Source: an archaeon
GTDB lineage: Archaea > Thermoplasmatota > Thermoplasmata > Methanomassiliicoccales > Methanomethylophilaceae
Direction of reading: 5' to 3'
Assembly: GCA_024399275.1 (NCBI GenBank)
Contig: JAKSHS010000001.1
Span: forward strand, 1-64,000
Length of the DNA stretch: 64,000 nucleotides
Below, piece after piece: positions 28,501 through 36,306 of the stretch; the first letter of the stretch is position 1, and the number at the start of each line of letters is the position of its first letter. The notes below the pieces were generated by a model, which saw only the letters and a program-made list of their open reading frames with translations, did not search any database and had not been told where the DNA came from. A program made the position numbers and the translations under genes.

Positions 28501-31197
28501 ACAATAGTAAACGAAAATGGGAGCAACATTTGTGAAAAACAATCTTACAAAGTCATTGCCGGAGCAAACAATAAAGATGTAAACATAAAAGTTGCCACAT
28601 GTAGGGTCACCATCAATACGGTTAACGACTCAGGCATACCAGTTTCCGGCGATACTATAATAATGACTGAAAAGCACGGCACAAAGTTTGAGGGAACAAG
28701 CTCGAACGGCATTACGATAATAAACGTTATGCCCGGAACGTATACATACAGTGCGAATCACGGCAAGATAATCACTCTTCCAGTATCCGTAATATCCAAT
28801 GATACTTCTATCGTGGCAAAACTTCACAACTCAAAAGAAGTAACAATAAATGGTCTAGATGGTGGAACAGCGATTATTTATTCAAAAGGATACTTTAACC
28901 TATGCACAGGCAATAAAGCGTGCGTACCCACCGGTTCTGGTAATACAGCAACATACACTTTTTATTCGATCACAGAGCATGGTGTGTGTCTTTCTAAAAT
29001 TGACAAGAGCACAGACGAACTCGATATACCATCTTTATCCCTGCCAGCGGTTGAAGTCAGCGGAGTACTAATGAATAGTTCAAATAAGGCAGTCAGTGGA
29101 ACTATTGTATTCATTAAGGATGAAATGGAAGTGCCTGTCTCATCCGATTCTAAGGGATTCTACAAAGTTTTACTTCCTAAAGGAACGTACTCAATCTATG
29201 CTAATCATGGCTCGGAAGTTAAAATCACGAAAGAATTCGTATCTGTTGGGCTTAAAGACGTTAAAGATCAAAACATCAAACTATCAAGTGGAACTAGGAT
29301 TTCAGGACATACATATTGGAATAGCCCATCACAATTAACAACTCTCAGCTATATCCCTATCAGAGTATCTTCAATTCCTGGAGTTGAAGAAGTTTCATTT
29401 ACAGTTCTCTCTGGACCAGATGGGTCTTATTCCTTCTACATTCCCAGTTGTGGTACATGTACACTGACAGGATCTATCGATGCAGAAAATTCAAACTACT
29501 ACTACAATGAACCTATGGGAATAACAAAGAAAGAAGTGCTAAAAGTTGATGGGGAAGAAAACTTTATTGCAAACGCCAAAGAGGTCGAGGTCATCAATAA
29601 AACTGACCGTGATGTTTGGATTGATGAAACAATAATAGGTGCACACGAAAATAGCATGATAGCAGTTAAGGGGTCCACATGGAAAGCAACGTTACATTAC
29701 AAAGAAACGCCATGTGTTATTTCAGAATCTATAATTCCCGTCTCAACGACAGAAATTACACCATCACTTTTCGCTAATTATGCCCTCTGTACGCTTACTT
29801 TAGAAGGCACTATAGATGAGGATGTTGTAACAATACGAACACTGGACAATAGTACCATGCTGTACAAGACAATAGCCGAGGGAACACAATATCTTGTTGA
29901 AAGTGATAAACAATTTGTTGTAATTGTAACAGGCCCGGAAGTTGGATCAGTTTATAAAATTACAAAACTATCGGGAGACACTACCTTTAACGTTAATGAT
30001 TTTAACGATTACGACTTATTCCATGTTAGTGGATATGTAGGAATATCCAAGCCAGGAATTCTTAAAGTGTTATCATACAACGACAAAGAACAATATGAAT
30101 CGCAATGTGCCATTGATTCCGATGGAAGATACAATATCGATCTGTCTATATCATATAAGCACAAACTTTATGCGCATATTTCGGTCGAAGATAAGGACAA
30201 GCTTATCCGTTACATATATTCAGGACAAAGAGAACTAGATGAAGATTTTGAAGTAGGAAAAACATATACACGTAACCTAGCCGTAACGTCGCAGGAATAC
30301 AGATCAAACGACATAACAATTAAAGACATTAACATCGAAAAAATGACTAATGATGTGAAGTCTAAAATTGATTTCAATTTCGTGATTACAAATAACACAG
30401 GGGAAAACACAACTCTATTGATGCACGCTGGTTCCGGGTGGACAGACTTAGCCTTTTATGGCTCCGATAAATTTGGTAAATGTACAGGTGAGCAGATAAG
30501 CTCAATAACTATCGACAAATTCGTGAAAATCCACGCTACAGGCAGAATTGATAAAAATATATCTGGGTTAGGTTCAGATAGCTTATCAATTGGTATTACC
30601 GATATCAAAAATAAGATGATTTGTATCGGGATACTTGATTGTGATTCAAACTGGGACAAGACCGCAAATAATAAATCTTTAATTAGTCACGGGGTCAATT
30701 CAATTACAGACCAAGAGTACAATTACTCCATAAAAATCAAGAATTGTGATAACTTTAACAAAAAATACAGCATAACGACAAGTGGTATCAATGGTCAGTG
30801 GTTCCAAACATTAGTCAATGGGAACAAGATTTGCACTATAGATGAGGGTATAGTCATACATGGATATGAGGAAGCAACAATATACGTAAAAATTACTACA
30901 GCTAATGGTAAAGAAACAGGAGTACCAGATATTGATATCGAAATCACCCGTCAAAATGAAATATTTTCAACAACCAACAATGCAGGTAAAGTTGAAATTA
31001 CTGACAATTCCGTTATCATAAAATCGATCGTACACAAAAAGATCATTGAAATCCGTAACATGTTTGCTTCTGGAGATAGTTTATACACAGAGGACTCTAT
31101 TCAACCTTACATCTGGGTACTTATTGGAATTGTCATACTTACCGTAACATCATTGGCATGGCCCTCAATAAAGGGGATGTTATCACGCAAAAAATGA
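25525..31197 (+). CDS. Giant STT3/AglB-like membrane protein with a long extracellular beta-domain array
   Basis: 1890 residues. About 13 hydrophobic segments span residues 31-500, and YPIGPPNSYPALFD (93-106) fits the loop-1 end of STT3/AglB oligosaccharyltransferases (GT-C fold). The catalytic marks look lost: SSSEHLHR stands where a DxD-type motif is expected, FSNGTGISF where the second Asp motif sits, and MATWINNADEAA (549-560) where WWDYG would be. From about 501 to 1860 the chain is extracellular, with repeated carboxypeptidase-regulatory-like beta units (for example NGRVEMSNVPVRGIYVAVMD and SGVLMNSSNKAVSGTIVFI). One C-terminal transmembrane helix and a basic tail end it. A non-catalytic surface or scaffold role is inference; a divergent glycosyltransferase is possible. 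Confidence 0.7.
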   Translation: MLGISSKKSITSKTERSHRTISMRDRPERDLQLTITIALVALVAIGLRVAFSYSISVGSNFALSGGISSSEHLHRITELVTNKSFLRVDNLDYPIGPPNSYPALFDLIMVPFVMAGKILGFDVSTSISMVLAWSGATFGVLCAVSAYFLGKEVLESKKAGFLTSLFIAICPISISQSIFSNGTGISFLAFLFTAFVYFVFKGVKSYDSFSEYPNFLSIFKKNKTSLKYALYSGLILSIMTLSWNEFRPIVTITIFCMGTLVLVDRLTGKDSRVSAVFFSVILFTAIISYEIYYASLNLWLSAFPGVFILSVFSAVLCLTFSLVQKKPCLFTIPTFATFIATVFTVLYFFEPTLFHNIIFEDGIPGEVDITTVKSHLSLSKIAVFFGPLTMWFPFVVIGAMLSGIKKRISSSSYVCTITLLCFATQYAIQKTELATIFAPMFAISFSYVTIWLFAHVNFRSYFTSLKTKRIGLVIRRAFKPLPFVSIFIILVAVCAPNALYAIDASIPNNSNEYNGIDLGALGCNIKTDDEWKKNSVLSEYNGVQHPGLMATWINNADEAAAFGNFDVTVNSKGSGAIPTANIFLSKSPTAAMLLHNIKCNGFNESKNILLASGMTEDQFTKIKNCFDSPDKKIINDTDIYSDIKTGILDENVSYLTAENILTNSFSEQELSKFYRKLCDSSNKNIEYIMVTSDMFPMSPNINSSFTALANAGGYATNDQGIIPRFFDVSNGSHSMVAYNYTDTMYSTALWKAYIGMSPKEAGKATSYDYLTSLTLSNGEYRATPGHGLFNYTVDSDHWYVTYNSNPNATLSSNGWTKMKAIDAQKEQITNGGLINYLSGFPVILKYTPNSELDHTINGRVEMSNVPVRGIYVAVMDKDKTIHSYDYTDANGKYEVTAREGQKIIFASSIAAFDAEDMIFIKTYNGASDNLNITIPPTSLSGRIVGSSDEPLRISSPFKVTFTGRNTGNILSAIPDHNTRFSFESIVPDTYDITIVNENGSNICEKQSYKVIAGANNKDVNIKVATCRVTINTVNDSGIPVSGDTIIMTEKHGTKFEGTSSNGITIINVMPGTYTYSANHGKIITLPVSVISNDTSIVAKLHNSKEVTINGLDGGTAIIYSKGYFNLCTGNKACVPTGSGNTATYTFYSITEHGVCLSKIDKSTDELDIPSLSLPAVEVSGVLMNSSNKAVSGTIVFIKDEMEVPVSSDSKGFYKVLLPKGTYSIYANHGSEVKITKEFVSVGLKDVKDQNIKLSSGTRISGHTYWNSPSQLTTLSYIPIRVSSIPGVEEVSFTVLSGPDGSYSFYIPSCGTCTLTGSIDAENSNYYYNEPMGITKKEVLKVDGEENFIANAKEVEVINKTDRDVWIDETIIGAHENSMIAVKGSTWKATLHYKETPCVISESIIPVSTTEITPSLFANYALCTLTLEGTIDEDVVTIRTLDNSTMLYKTIAEGTQYLVESDKQFVVIVTGPEVGSVYKITKLSGDTTFNVNDFNDYDLFHVSGYVGISKPGILKVLSYNDKEQYESQCAIDSDGRYNIDLSISYKHKLYAHISVEDKDKLIRYIYSGQRELDEDFEVGKTYTRNLAVTSQEYRSNDITIKDINIEKMTNDVKSKIDFNFVITNNTGENTTLLMHAGSGWTDLAFYGSDKFGKCTGEQISSITIDKFVKIHATGRIDKNISGLGSDSLSIGITDIKNKMICIGILDCDSNWDKTANNKSLISHGVNSITDQEYNYSIKIKNCDNFNKKYSITTSGINGQWFQTLVNGNKICTIDEGIVIHGYEEATIYVKITTANGKETGVPDIDIEITRQNEIFSTTNNAGKVEITDNSVIIKSIVHKKIIEIRNMFASGDSLYTEDSIQPYIWVLIGIVILTVTSLAWPSIKGMLSRKK

Positions 31198-31757
31198 CAG
31201 TACTCGGGATCTTAGCTATCACAGTCATAGCATGCTTCTGTTACATGCCAGGTAGCCCTACATCTCCCAACGAAAGTGTAGGTGCCGAAAGTAACACAAA
31301 TAATAGTTTAGCTCAGTTAGAAGCCGAAATCGAAGCCGTAGAGAATAATAAATCCACTGAGGAAAAGGACAAGGAAAAAGATAACAACTTAGTTGAATTG
31401 ACAGCTACCATAGCCAACAAGGGATGTACTGATATCACCTTCGATGCATACTTCATTATTAATGGACAAAAAATAAATGACAGCATACAAACAATAAACA
31501 TTACTGCCGGTGGGCAAACTGATTTTACATACAGCTACATACAGGAGGGTACTGAAGATATCACATATAGTATTTCAACAGACGACATCTTGATTCTATC
31601 TGCATCAAACTTTGACAAAAGAGATACATTTCACACTTTAGGGAGCAATTACAGCCTCTTAACTGTCGCACTTGTCTCCACGCCTGCTTTTCTTGTGATG
31701 CTTTTAGTCTATCTATTCTGCACCAGAAAGCCTAGAAAGAGCAGAAAAAGACGATGA
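31194..31757 (+). CDS. Small surface-anchored membrane protein coupled to the STT3-like gene
   Basis: 187 residues from the ATG at 31194, which overlaps the stop of the giant upstream gene (ATGA). The N-terminus (MTVLGILAITVIACFCY) looks like a signal peptide or anchor. An acidic, coiled-coil-like segment (EAEIEAVENNKSTEEKDKEK) follows, then a beta-sandwich similar in feel to CARDB/DUF11 adhesion domains, a transmembrane helix (about 160-178) and a basic Lys/Arg tail that should face the cytosol. No enzyme motif is seen. Overlap with its neighbour suggests that the two act together at the cell surface. Confidence 0.72.
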   Translation: MTVLGILAITVIACFCYMPGSPTSPNESVGAESNTNNSLAQLEAEIEAVENNKSTEEKDKEKDNNLVELTATIANKGCTDITFDAYFIINGQKINDSIQTINITAGGQTDFTYSYIQEGTEDITYSISTDDILILSASNFDKRDTFHTLGSNYSLLTVALVSTPAFLVMLLVYLFCTRKPRKSRKRR

Positions 31758-31832
31758 ATACATATTGAGATTCTCCTTTCGTTAAACCCTTTCTACATTT
31801 ACAAAACACACAATCTTTAAATGAAGACTATC

Positions 31833-32612
31833 TTACAGTTGAGAGAAAAAACCATTTTCTAACGCATTTATAAGCCTCTTTTCCTTCAGTCGTTTGTTAT
31901 ATTGCCTATTTCCCGAACATAAAAATTTTACATCATTGTATGTTACCTCCATCAGGGTCAAAGCATCAGGCCTGGCTATGCCAAAATTAATATCCTTCCC
32001 ATTCAACGCATCTTCAATATCGTCTAATGAGTGCACGCCTTTCCCAACCGACTCTATCGCAGACACAATTCTTCTAATCATATTCCACAAGAAACATCTC
32101 GAGCAAAAAGTTAAAATTATAAACCTATCGTTCTGGGATACCTCTATATCCTCCATATCCAAAACTGTGTTTCTATCATCCGATTTGCAAAATTTCATAA
32201 AATTATGTTTTCCAACAAACAATTTGCTACACTCTACTACTCTATTAAAATCGATCCCTTCTGAGTAAAGGCTATACCTATACGTCCTGAGATCAGCAAA
32301 TCTTGGATTGAACGTCTGATCTACCTCGGCCACACATTTGTAAAATATTCCCTCAGAAACGCTATTAAGCGCCTCAAGAAGAGCAAATACGTCATCGAAT
32401 CTAGTATTAAAAACGACAACATTGTCCAAAGCGTTAACTCCAGCATCTGTTCTACTGGCGACCTTTAAGCCAAGCCATCTTCTATCTGTATCCTTGGTAA
32501 CCGCCTCAATATCCGAGTAAACGTCACCTACAACAGTTTTGAAGCCAGGTTGATACTGAGAACCATTATAATCTCGACCAAGATAGGCGATTTTAACTGC
32601 TACTCTTTTCAT
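31833..32612 (-). CDS. truA: tRNA pseudouridine synthase A
   Basis: Converts uridines 38-40 of the tRNA anticodon stem to pseudouridine. The 259-residue protein carries the catalytic Asp in SRTDAGVNAL, the preceding YNGSQYQP motif, RTYRYSLY and FLWNMIRRIV, all typical of TruA. It overlaps the 3' end of purD by 20 bp and is last in the hypB-purD-truA unit. Length and motifs are complete. Confidence 0.95.
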   Translation of the reverse strand: MKRVAVKIAYLGRDYNGSQYQPGFKTVVGDVYSDIEAVTKDTDRRWLGLKVASRTDAGVNALDNVVVFNTRFDDVFALLEALNSVSEGIFYKCVAEVDQTFNPRFADLRTYRYSLYSEGIDFNRVVECSKLFVGKHNFMKFCKSDDRNTVLDMEDIEVSQNDRFIILTFCSRCFLWNMIRRIVSAIESVGKGVHSLDDIEDALNGKDINFGIARPDALTLMEVTYNDVKFLCSGNRQYNKRLKEKRLINALENGFFSQL

Positions 32613-33936
32613 TTTGTCCTAAGCACAACTTCTGTAGATGTTCAACATGATTTCGTATCAAATTTCTTCTTCCAATGTCATGTCGCACGAAAATATGTTT
32701 GCTCCTAACAAATTTTAATGCATTTTCACAATTTTCTTCCGCCATATCGATTGTATCTGCGATACCAACTATACCCAAAGATCTTGATGTTCCAGTTAGC
32801 AACCTACCATTATCCTGGTTAACGTTTGCATAATATAAGGTTGCATTTGCACGTTTAATACCCTCTTCGTCCACAAAAATCTCTTTTCCTGATACTGGTT
32901 TGGTACCATATCCTTCTGGTACAACATATTTACACACAGATGCTTTTCTCTCAAATTTCACGGCTTTAGTCAATGTACCTGTGGCCATTCTATAGCATAT
33001 ATCAGCAAAATCACTCTCAAGAATCGAAAGAACATTCATCGCCTCTGGATCACCAAATCTCGCATTAAATTCGATAATTTTAGGCCCATTGGGGGTAAGC
33101 ATGAATTGTCCATAAATCGGTCCACAGTACTGACAAGAATCCTTATTCATAGCACTTACAACATCCCTCACAATGTTAAATGCAGCAACCCTATCACTTT
33201 CCTTAACAAATGGAAGAAGATGATCCGAATCTGAATAAGATCCCATCCCGCCTGTATTTGGTCCAATATCGTTTTCATATGCCCTTTTATGATCTTGAAC
33301 CAATGGCATTGGCTCTATGTGTTTTCCATCACAAAAGGCCATCTGCGTAAATTCTTCCCCACTAACTTTCTCTTCAATAATAATTCCAGCCTTCCCTATA
33401 CTTGCATTAAAAACCTCATCAATATACCTTGACACATCACGGACAGAATGCAAATGCTCACCTTGCACCTTCACTCCTTTTCCACCTGTAAGTCCAACTG
33501 GTTTTACGACAACCTCACATTCTATGCCATCGACGTATCTCTTAGCATCCTCTGGATTATCAAACGATGCATAGCCGACATTCCCTGCAATATTATGTTT
33601 ATTGATTAACTCCCTCATAAACAATTTAGATGTTTCGATTCTTGCCGCAGCTTTCGTAGGTGCAGCGCACAAAACACCCATCTTTTCAAGAGAATCTGAC
33701 AATCCAGCTTCTAGCGGAGCTTCTGGGCCAATATACGCTAACTCTGCTCCAACATTCTTAGCATATGCACATACTTCCCCAACCTTCGTCTCTTCAATTA
33801 TTTTATACTTTTTGGACCTTTTGATAATTCCGGGATTCATATTCTTCATTACAGCATAAATTTCAGCGCCACATCTATAAAGTGCCTCCACTGCCGCATG
33901 TTCACGCCCCCCGCCTCCAATCGTTAATACTCTCAT
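32593..33936 (-). CDS. purD: Phosphoribosylamine-glycine ligase (GAR synthetase)
   Basis: ATP-grasp enzyme of the second purine step, joining glycine to phosphoribosylamine. 447 residues. N-terminal TIGGGGREHAAVEAL is the family signature. VVKPVGLTGGKGVKV belongs to the ATP-grasp, PNTGGMGSYSDSDHL and FNARFGDPEAMNVL are the conserved substrate/metal segments. It starts 2 bp after the hypB stop, so the two genes are co-transcribed although functionally unrelated. Confidence 0.96.
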   Translation of the reverse strand: MRVLTIGGGGREHAAVEALYRCGAEIYAVMKNMNPGIIKRSKKYKIIEETKVGEVCAYAKNVGAELAYIGPEAPLEAGLSDSLEKMGVLCAAPTKAAARIETSKLFMRELINKHNIAGNVGYASFDNPEDAKRYVDGIECEVVVKPVGLTGGKGVKVQGEHLHSVRDVSRYIDEVFNASIGKAGIIIEEKVSGEEFTQMAFCDGKHIEPMPLVQDHKRAYENDIGPNTGGMGSYSDSDHLLPFVKESDRVAAFNIVRDVVSAMNKDSCQYCGPIYGQFMLTPNGPKIIEFNARFGDPEAMNVLSILESDFADICYRMATGTLTKAVKFERKASVCKYVVPEGYGTKPVSGKEIFVDEEGIKRANATLYYANVNQDNGRLLTGTSRSLGIVGIADTIDMAEENCENALKFVRSKHIFVRHDIGRRNLIRNHVEHLQKLCLGQNEKSSS

Positions 33937-33937
33937 T

Positions 33938-34594
33938 TTAATACAACTCTAAATTCTCCAAAACACTATCTAAACCAACATCTTTTTTCGCGCTCGTTTT
34001 CAAAATTTTCTTGCAACCATTTGTGAGGCTCTCATAATCTTTAACAATTATCTCGGGATCTACATCAACAGCATCGGCGATATCAATTTTATTAAGAATC
34101 GCAAGATCAGAACAGATAAAAATACCTGGATGTTTTCTAACCATATCATCGCCCTCTGTCGTAGAGATTACTACAACTCTATAGTCAGTTCCCAAGGGAA
34201 AATCTGCAGGACAGACTAGATTTCCGACATTCTCTATAAAAAGAACATCGATCTCATCTAAATTCATTGAATGTATCTTCCTATGAATTCCCATCGCAGT
34301 GAGATGGCATTCTTTTCCAGTATTACAATTGATAGTTTCAATTCCAGAGTTTTTCATTCTCGTATAGTCGTCCACTCCGGTAACATCCCCCGCAATGGCA
34401 ACTACTTTCCTACCTTTAATTTTGAGTTTTTCTGCAAGTTTAATTATAATAGCAGTTTTACCGGAACCTATTGACCCCATAAAATCGACAGACACAATAT
34501 TATGTTCTTTGAGCATGCGATAATTCTCACTAGCTATTTTGTCGTTTTCCTTAAACACATCAAACTCCATATCTACGTCCACAATCTTATGCAT
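33938..34594 (-). CDS. hypB: Hydrogenase nickel incorporation GTPase HypB
   Basis: GTPase that delivers nickel during maturation of [NiFe] hydrogenase. The P-loop GSIGSGKTAI, the CNTGKECHLTA metal-site motif (Cys and His at the dimer interface), ENVGNLVCPADF and the NKID guanine motif are all present in 218 residues. It lacks a His-rich N-terminal nickel-storage stretch. hypA is not adjacent. HypB presence implies a [NiFe] hydrogenase, in line with hydrogen-dependent methanogenesis. First gene of a likely operon with purD and truA. Confidence 0.93.
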   Translation of the reverse strand: MHKIVDVDMEFDVFKENDKIASENYRMLKEHNIVSVDFMGSIGSGKTAIIIKLAEKLKIKGRKVVAIAGDVTGVDDYTRMKNSGIETINCNTGKECHLTAMGIHRKIHSMNLDEIDVLFIENVGNLVCPADFPLGTDYRVVVISTTEGDDMVRKHPGIFICSDLAILNKIDIADAVDVDPEIIVKDYESLTNGCKKILKTSAKKDVGLDSVLENLELY

Positions 34595-35224
34595 AGTTAA
34601 ATCGTAAGGCTAGGCTAGATAATAAAATAACATACGAAAAACAAAATTTTAAGTTTTTATTTCTGACAAAATATGTCAAAATTTCGCAGTGTCAATTTCA
34701 GAAAGGGACATCTATGTAAATGCATAATGCCTCCTAATAAACACAGAATACTTTCTTCCGTCGTTTATTTCATCCCCATGATACTTCTTCGAAAAACTAA
34801 TAAGTCAGATTAAAATTAACTTTATAGATCTAACTAGAACAACAGTCATAGCTTATTCTATACAAGTTACATTCATCTCACACATGATATATCGCCAACA
34901 TATAAACAAAAAATTGATTCATGAATTTAAAGTCAATGATCTTATTAAAAACAAATTAAACACAGACTCCAAACCATCAGATAATATCAACCATAATGAC
35001 TTCCAATAACGTTATGCTTAGTTATAGAACTGGAGATTCTGTATCTATCTCAGAAATCCCAATGAAACGAACAATATACTGACGCGGTTTCTTAATTGAT
35101 AATTTATATATTTGACACTGCACCGCCTTAAAGATCATTTTCATCGGGATAGTTATTATCACAAATTTTCACACATTTACAGTTATGAAATAAAATAAAT
35201 ATAGCGAATCGCATAAGCCCCCAC
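34595..35224. other. 630-bp A+T-rich intergenic region
   Basis: No open frame here looks like a gene. It holds hypB control signals: a GTTATTTTATTATC stretch (minus strand, about 34620-34633) and an inverted repeat TGACA-AAATA-TGTCA (34664-34678) upstream of it. At the right end, AATAAATATAGCG lies about 27 bp before the GTG of the small membrane protein. Another TATA-like TTTATATATTTG occurs near 35103-35114, with no gene immediately after it. Confidence 0.45.
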
Positions 35225-35443
35225 GTGAAACGGCATATCGCTTACTCGGTATTGATAGGGGTCATCGTAGCAGCTTCGGCAGAAGTCATCGCCACCATAC
35301 TAGTGAAAAATCAGGTGCCTTACAGTGACCTCATTATTCCATCCCTAATACTGGTCTTCGCTCTAGCTGTCGTTGCCATCGGTATCACGAAAATTACAAA
35401 GTGCATTTGTAAGAAATCCTGTAAGAAAGAATCTCAAAAATAA
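35225..35443 (+). CDS. Small two-helix membrane protein of unknown function
   Basis: 72 residues, starting at GTG, with two hydrophobic helices (about 8-27 and 34-54) separated by a short loop with NQVPYSD, and a Cys/Lys-rich tail (KCICKKSCKK) that could bind metal or membrane phosphates. An A+T-rich element about 27 bp upstream suggests a leaderless transcript. I do not recognise a family. It lies alone between hypB and the convergent hem operon. Confidence 0.6.
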   Translation: MKRHIAYSVLIGVIVAASAEVIATILVKNQVPYSDLIIPSLILVFALAVVAIGITKITKCICKKSCKKESQK

Positions 35444-35487
35444 ACAATTCTCTCTAGCAGATTGAAATAACGGACACCATCGCTACA

Positions 35488-35507
35488 CCCAGCGGGCAAC
35501 CGCTCGG
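35488..35507. terminator. GNRA-capped hairpin between convergent genes
   Basis: AGCGG-GCAA-CCGCT (35491-35504) forms a 5-bp stem with a GCAA tetraloop, extendable by CC/GG across one mismatch. It lies between the ends of the small membrane gene and hemD, where a bidirectional transcription barrier or RNA end-protecting structure would be expected. No long T tract follows. Confidence 0.4.
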
Positions 35508-35553
35508 CCTTTCGACAACTCACACCGCCAACTAAGTGGTACCGAGATCTGTA

Positions 35554-36306
35554 CTACTTCCTACTAAAGTATCCGGTTATGGATTCCAAAAGTTCTCCAA
35601 ACACAGCTTTTTTCGGTACAATATCCACATGTATTCCTCTACTTTCCAACTCAATCTTCGTAGGTTCGCCAATTGCAGCGACAACCGCATTTGTAAATAT
35701 TTGCTCTAACGGCATTTCCATAGCATCGACAAATGATTCCACTGACATTTTACTAGTAAATGCAAATACATCAACCACGCCACTTACAACTGCCTTCCTT
35801 ATATTGTCGATGTCTCCTTCATGCTTCTTCAAAGAATAGGCAATGAGTTCATCAACAGAAAACCCCAAATCAATCAATCCATTCTTAAGAACTGGCGACC
35901 CCTTATCAGAATGGACTATCAAGACTTTTTTACTTTCATATTGTCTCATATGGCTCACAAGGCCAGATGAGGTATAATCAGATGGCATTGATGAAGTCTC
36001 TATGCCATTTGACAAAAGTGATAAGCGAGTCTTCGGACCAATTGCAACTACATCCATTCCAGAAAATAAGGATGTAAACTTATTTCCCCACTCAGTAAAG
36101 CACTCCTCAACTGCGGTCGGAGACGAAAATATTGCTACTTGATACGATCCATCCACAAGTTTTCTCTCAATTTCAAAATACTGATCCTTTTTCCCATGAA
36201 TTACGTCAAGAGATGGAGCAGCTATAACATTAAAATTAGCCTTTTTCGCTTGTTCTATAGACTCCTTCAAACGCCTGGAAGGTCGAGTAAATACTAATGT
36301 TATCAA
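35554..36306 (-). CDS. hemD: Uroporphyrinogen-III synthase
   Basis: Closes hydroxymethylbilane into uroporphyrinogen III. HemD is poorly conserved; 250 residues with the family pattern of two alpha/beta domains: TRPSRRLKESIEQA at the start, IFSSPTAVEECF, VVAIGPKTRLSL, then VFAFTSKMSVESF and VVAAIGEPTKIELESRGI. It is last in the operon and overlaps the preceding hemC/SUMT fusion by 4 bp. The stop is TAG. Context makes the call firm. Confidence 0.92.
   Translation of the reverse strand: MITLVFTRPSRRLKESIEQAKKANFNVIAAPSLDVIHGKKDQYFEIERKLVDGSYQVAIFSSPTAVEECFTEWGNKFTSLFSGMDVVAIGPKTRLSLLSNGIETSSMPSDYTSSGLVSHMRQYESKKVLIVHSDKGSPVLKNGLIDLGFSVDELIAYSLKKHEGDIDNIRKAVVSGVVDVFAFTSKMSVESFVDAMEMPLEQIFTNAVVAAIGEPTKIELESRGIHVDIVPKKAVFGELLESITGYFSRK

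Noticed and set aside
34595-35224. A+T-rich region as a replication origin
   Set aside because: No orc1/cdc6 gene nearby and no repeated origin-recognition boxes seen; A+T-richness alone is not enough.
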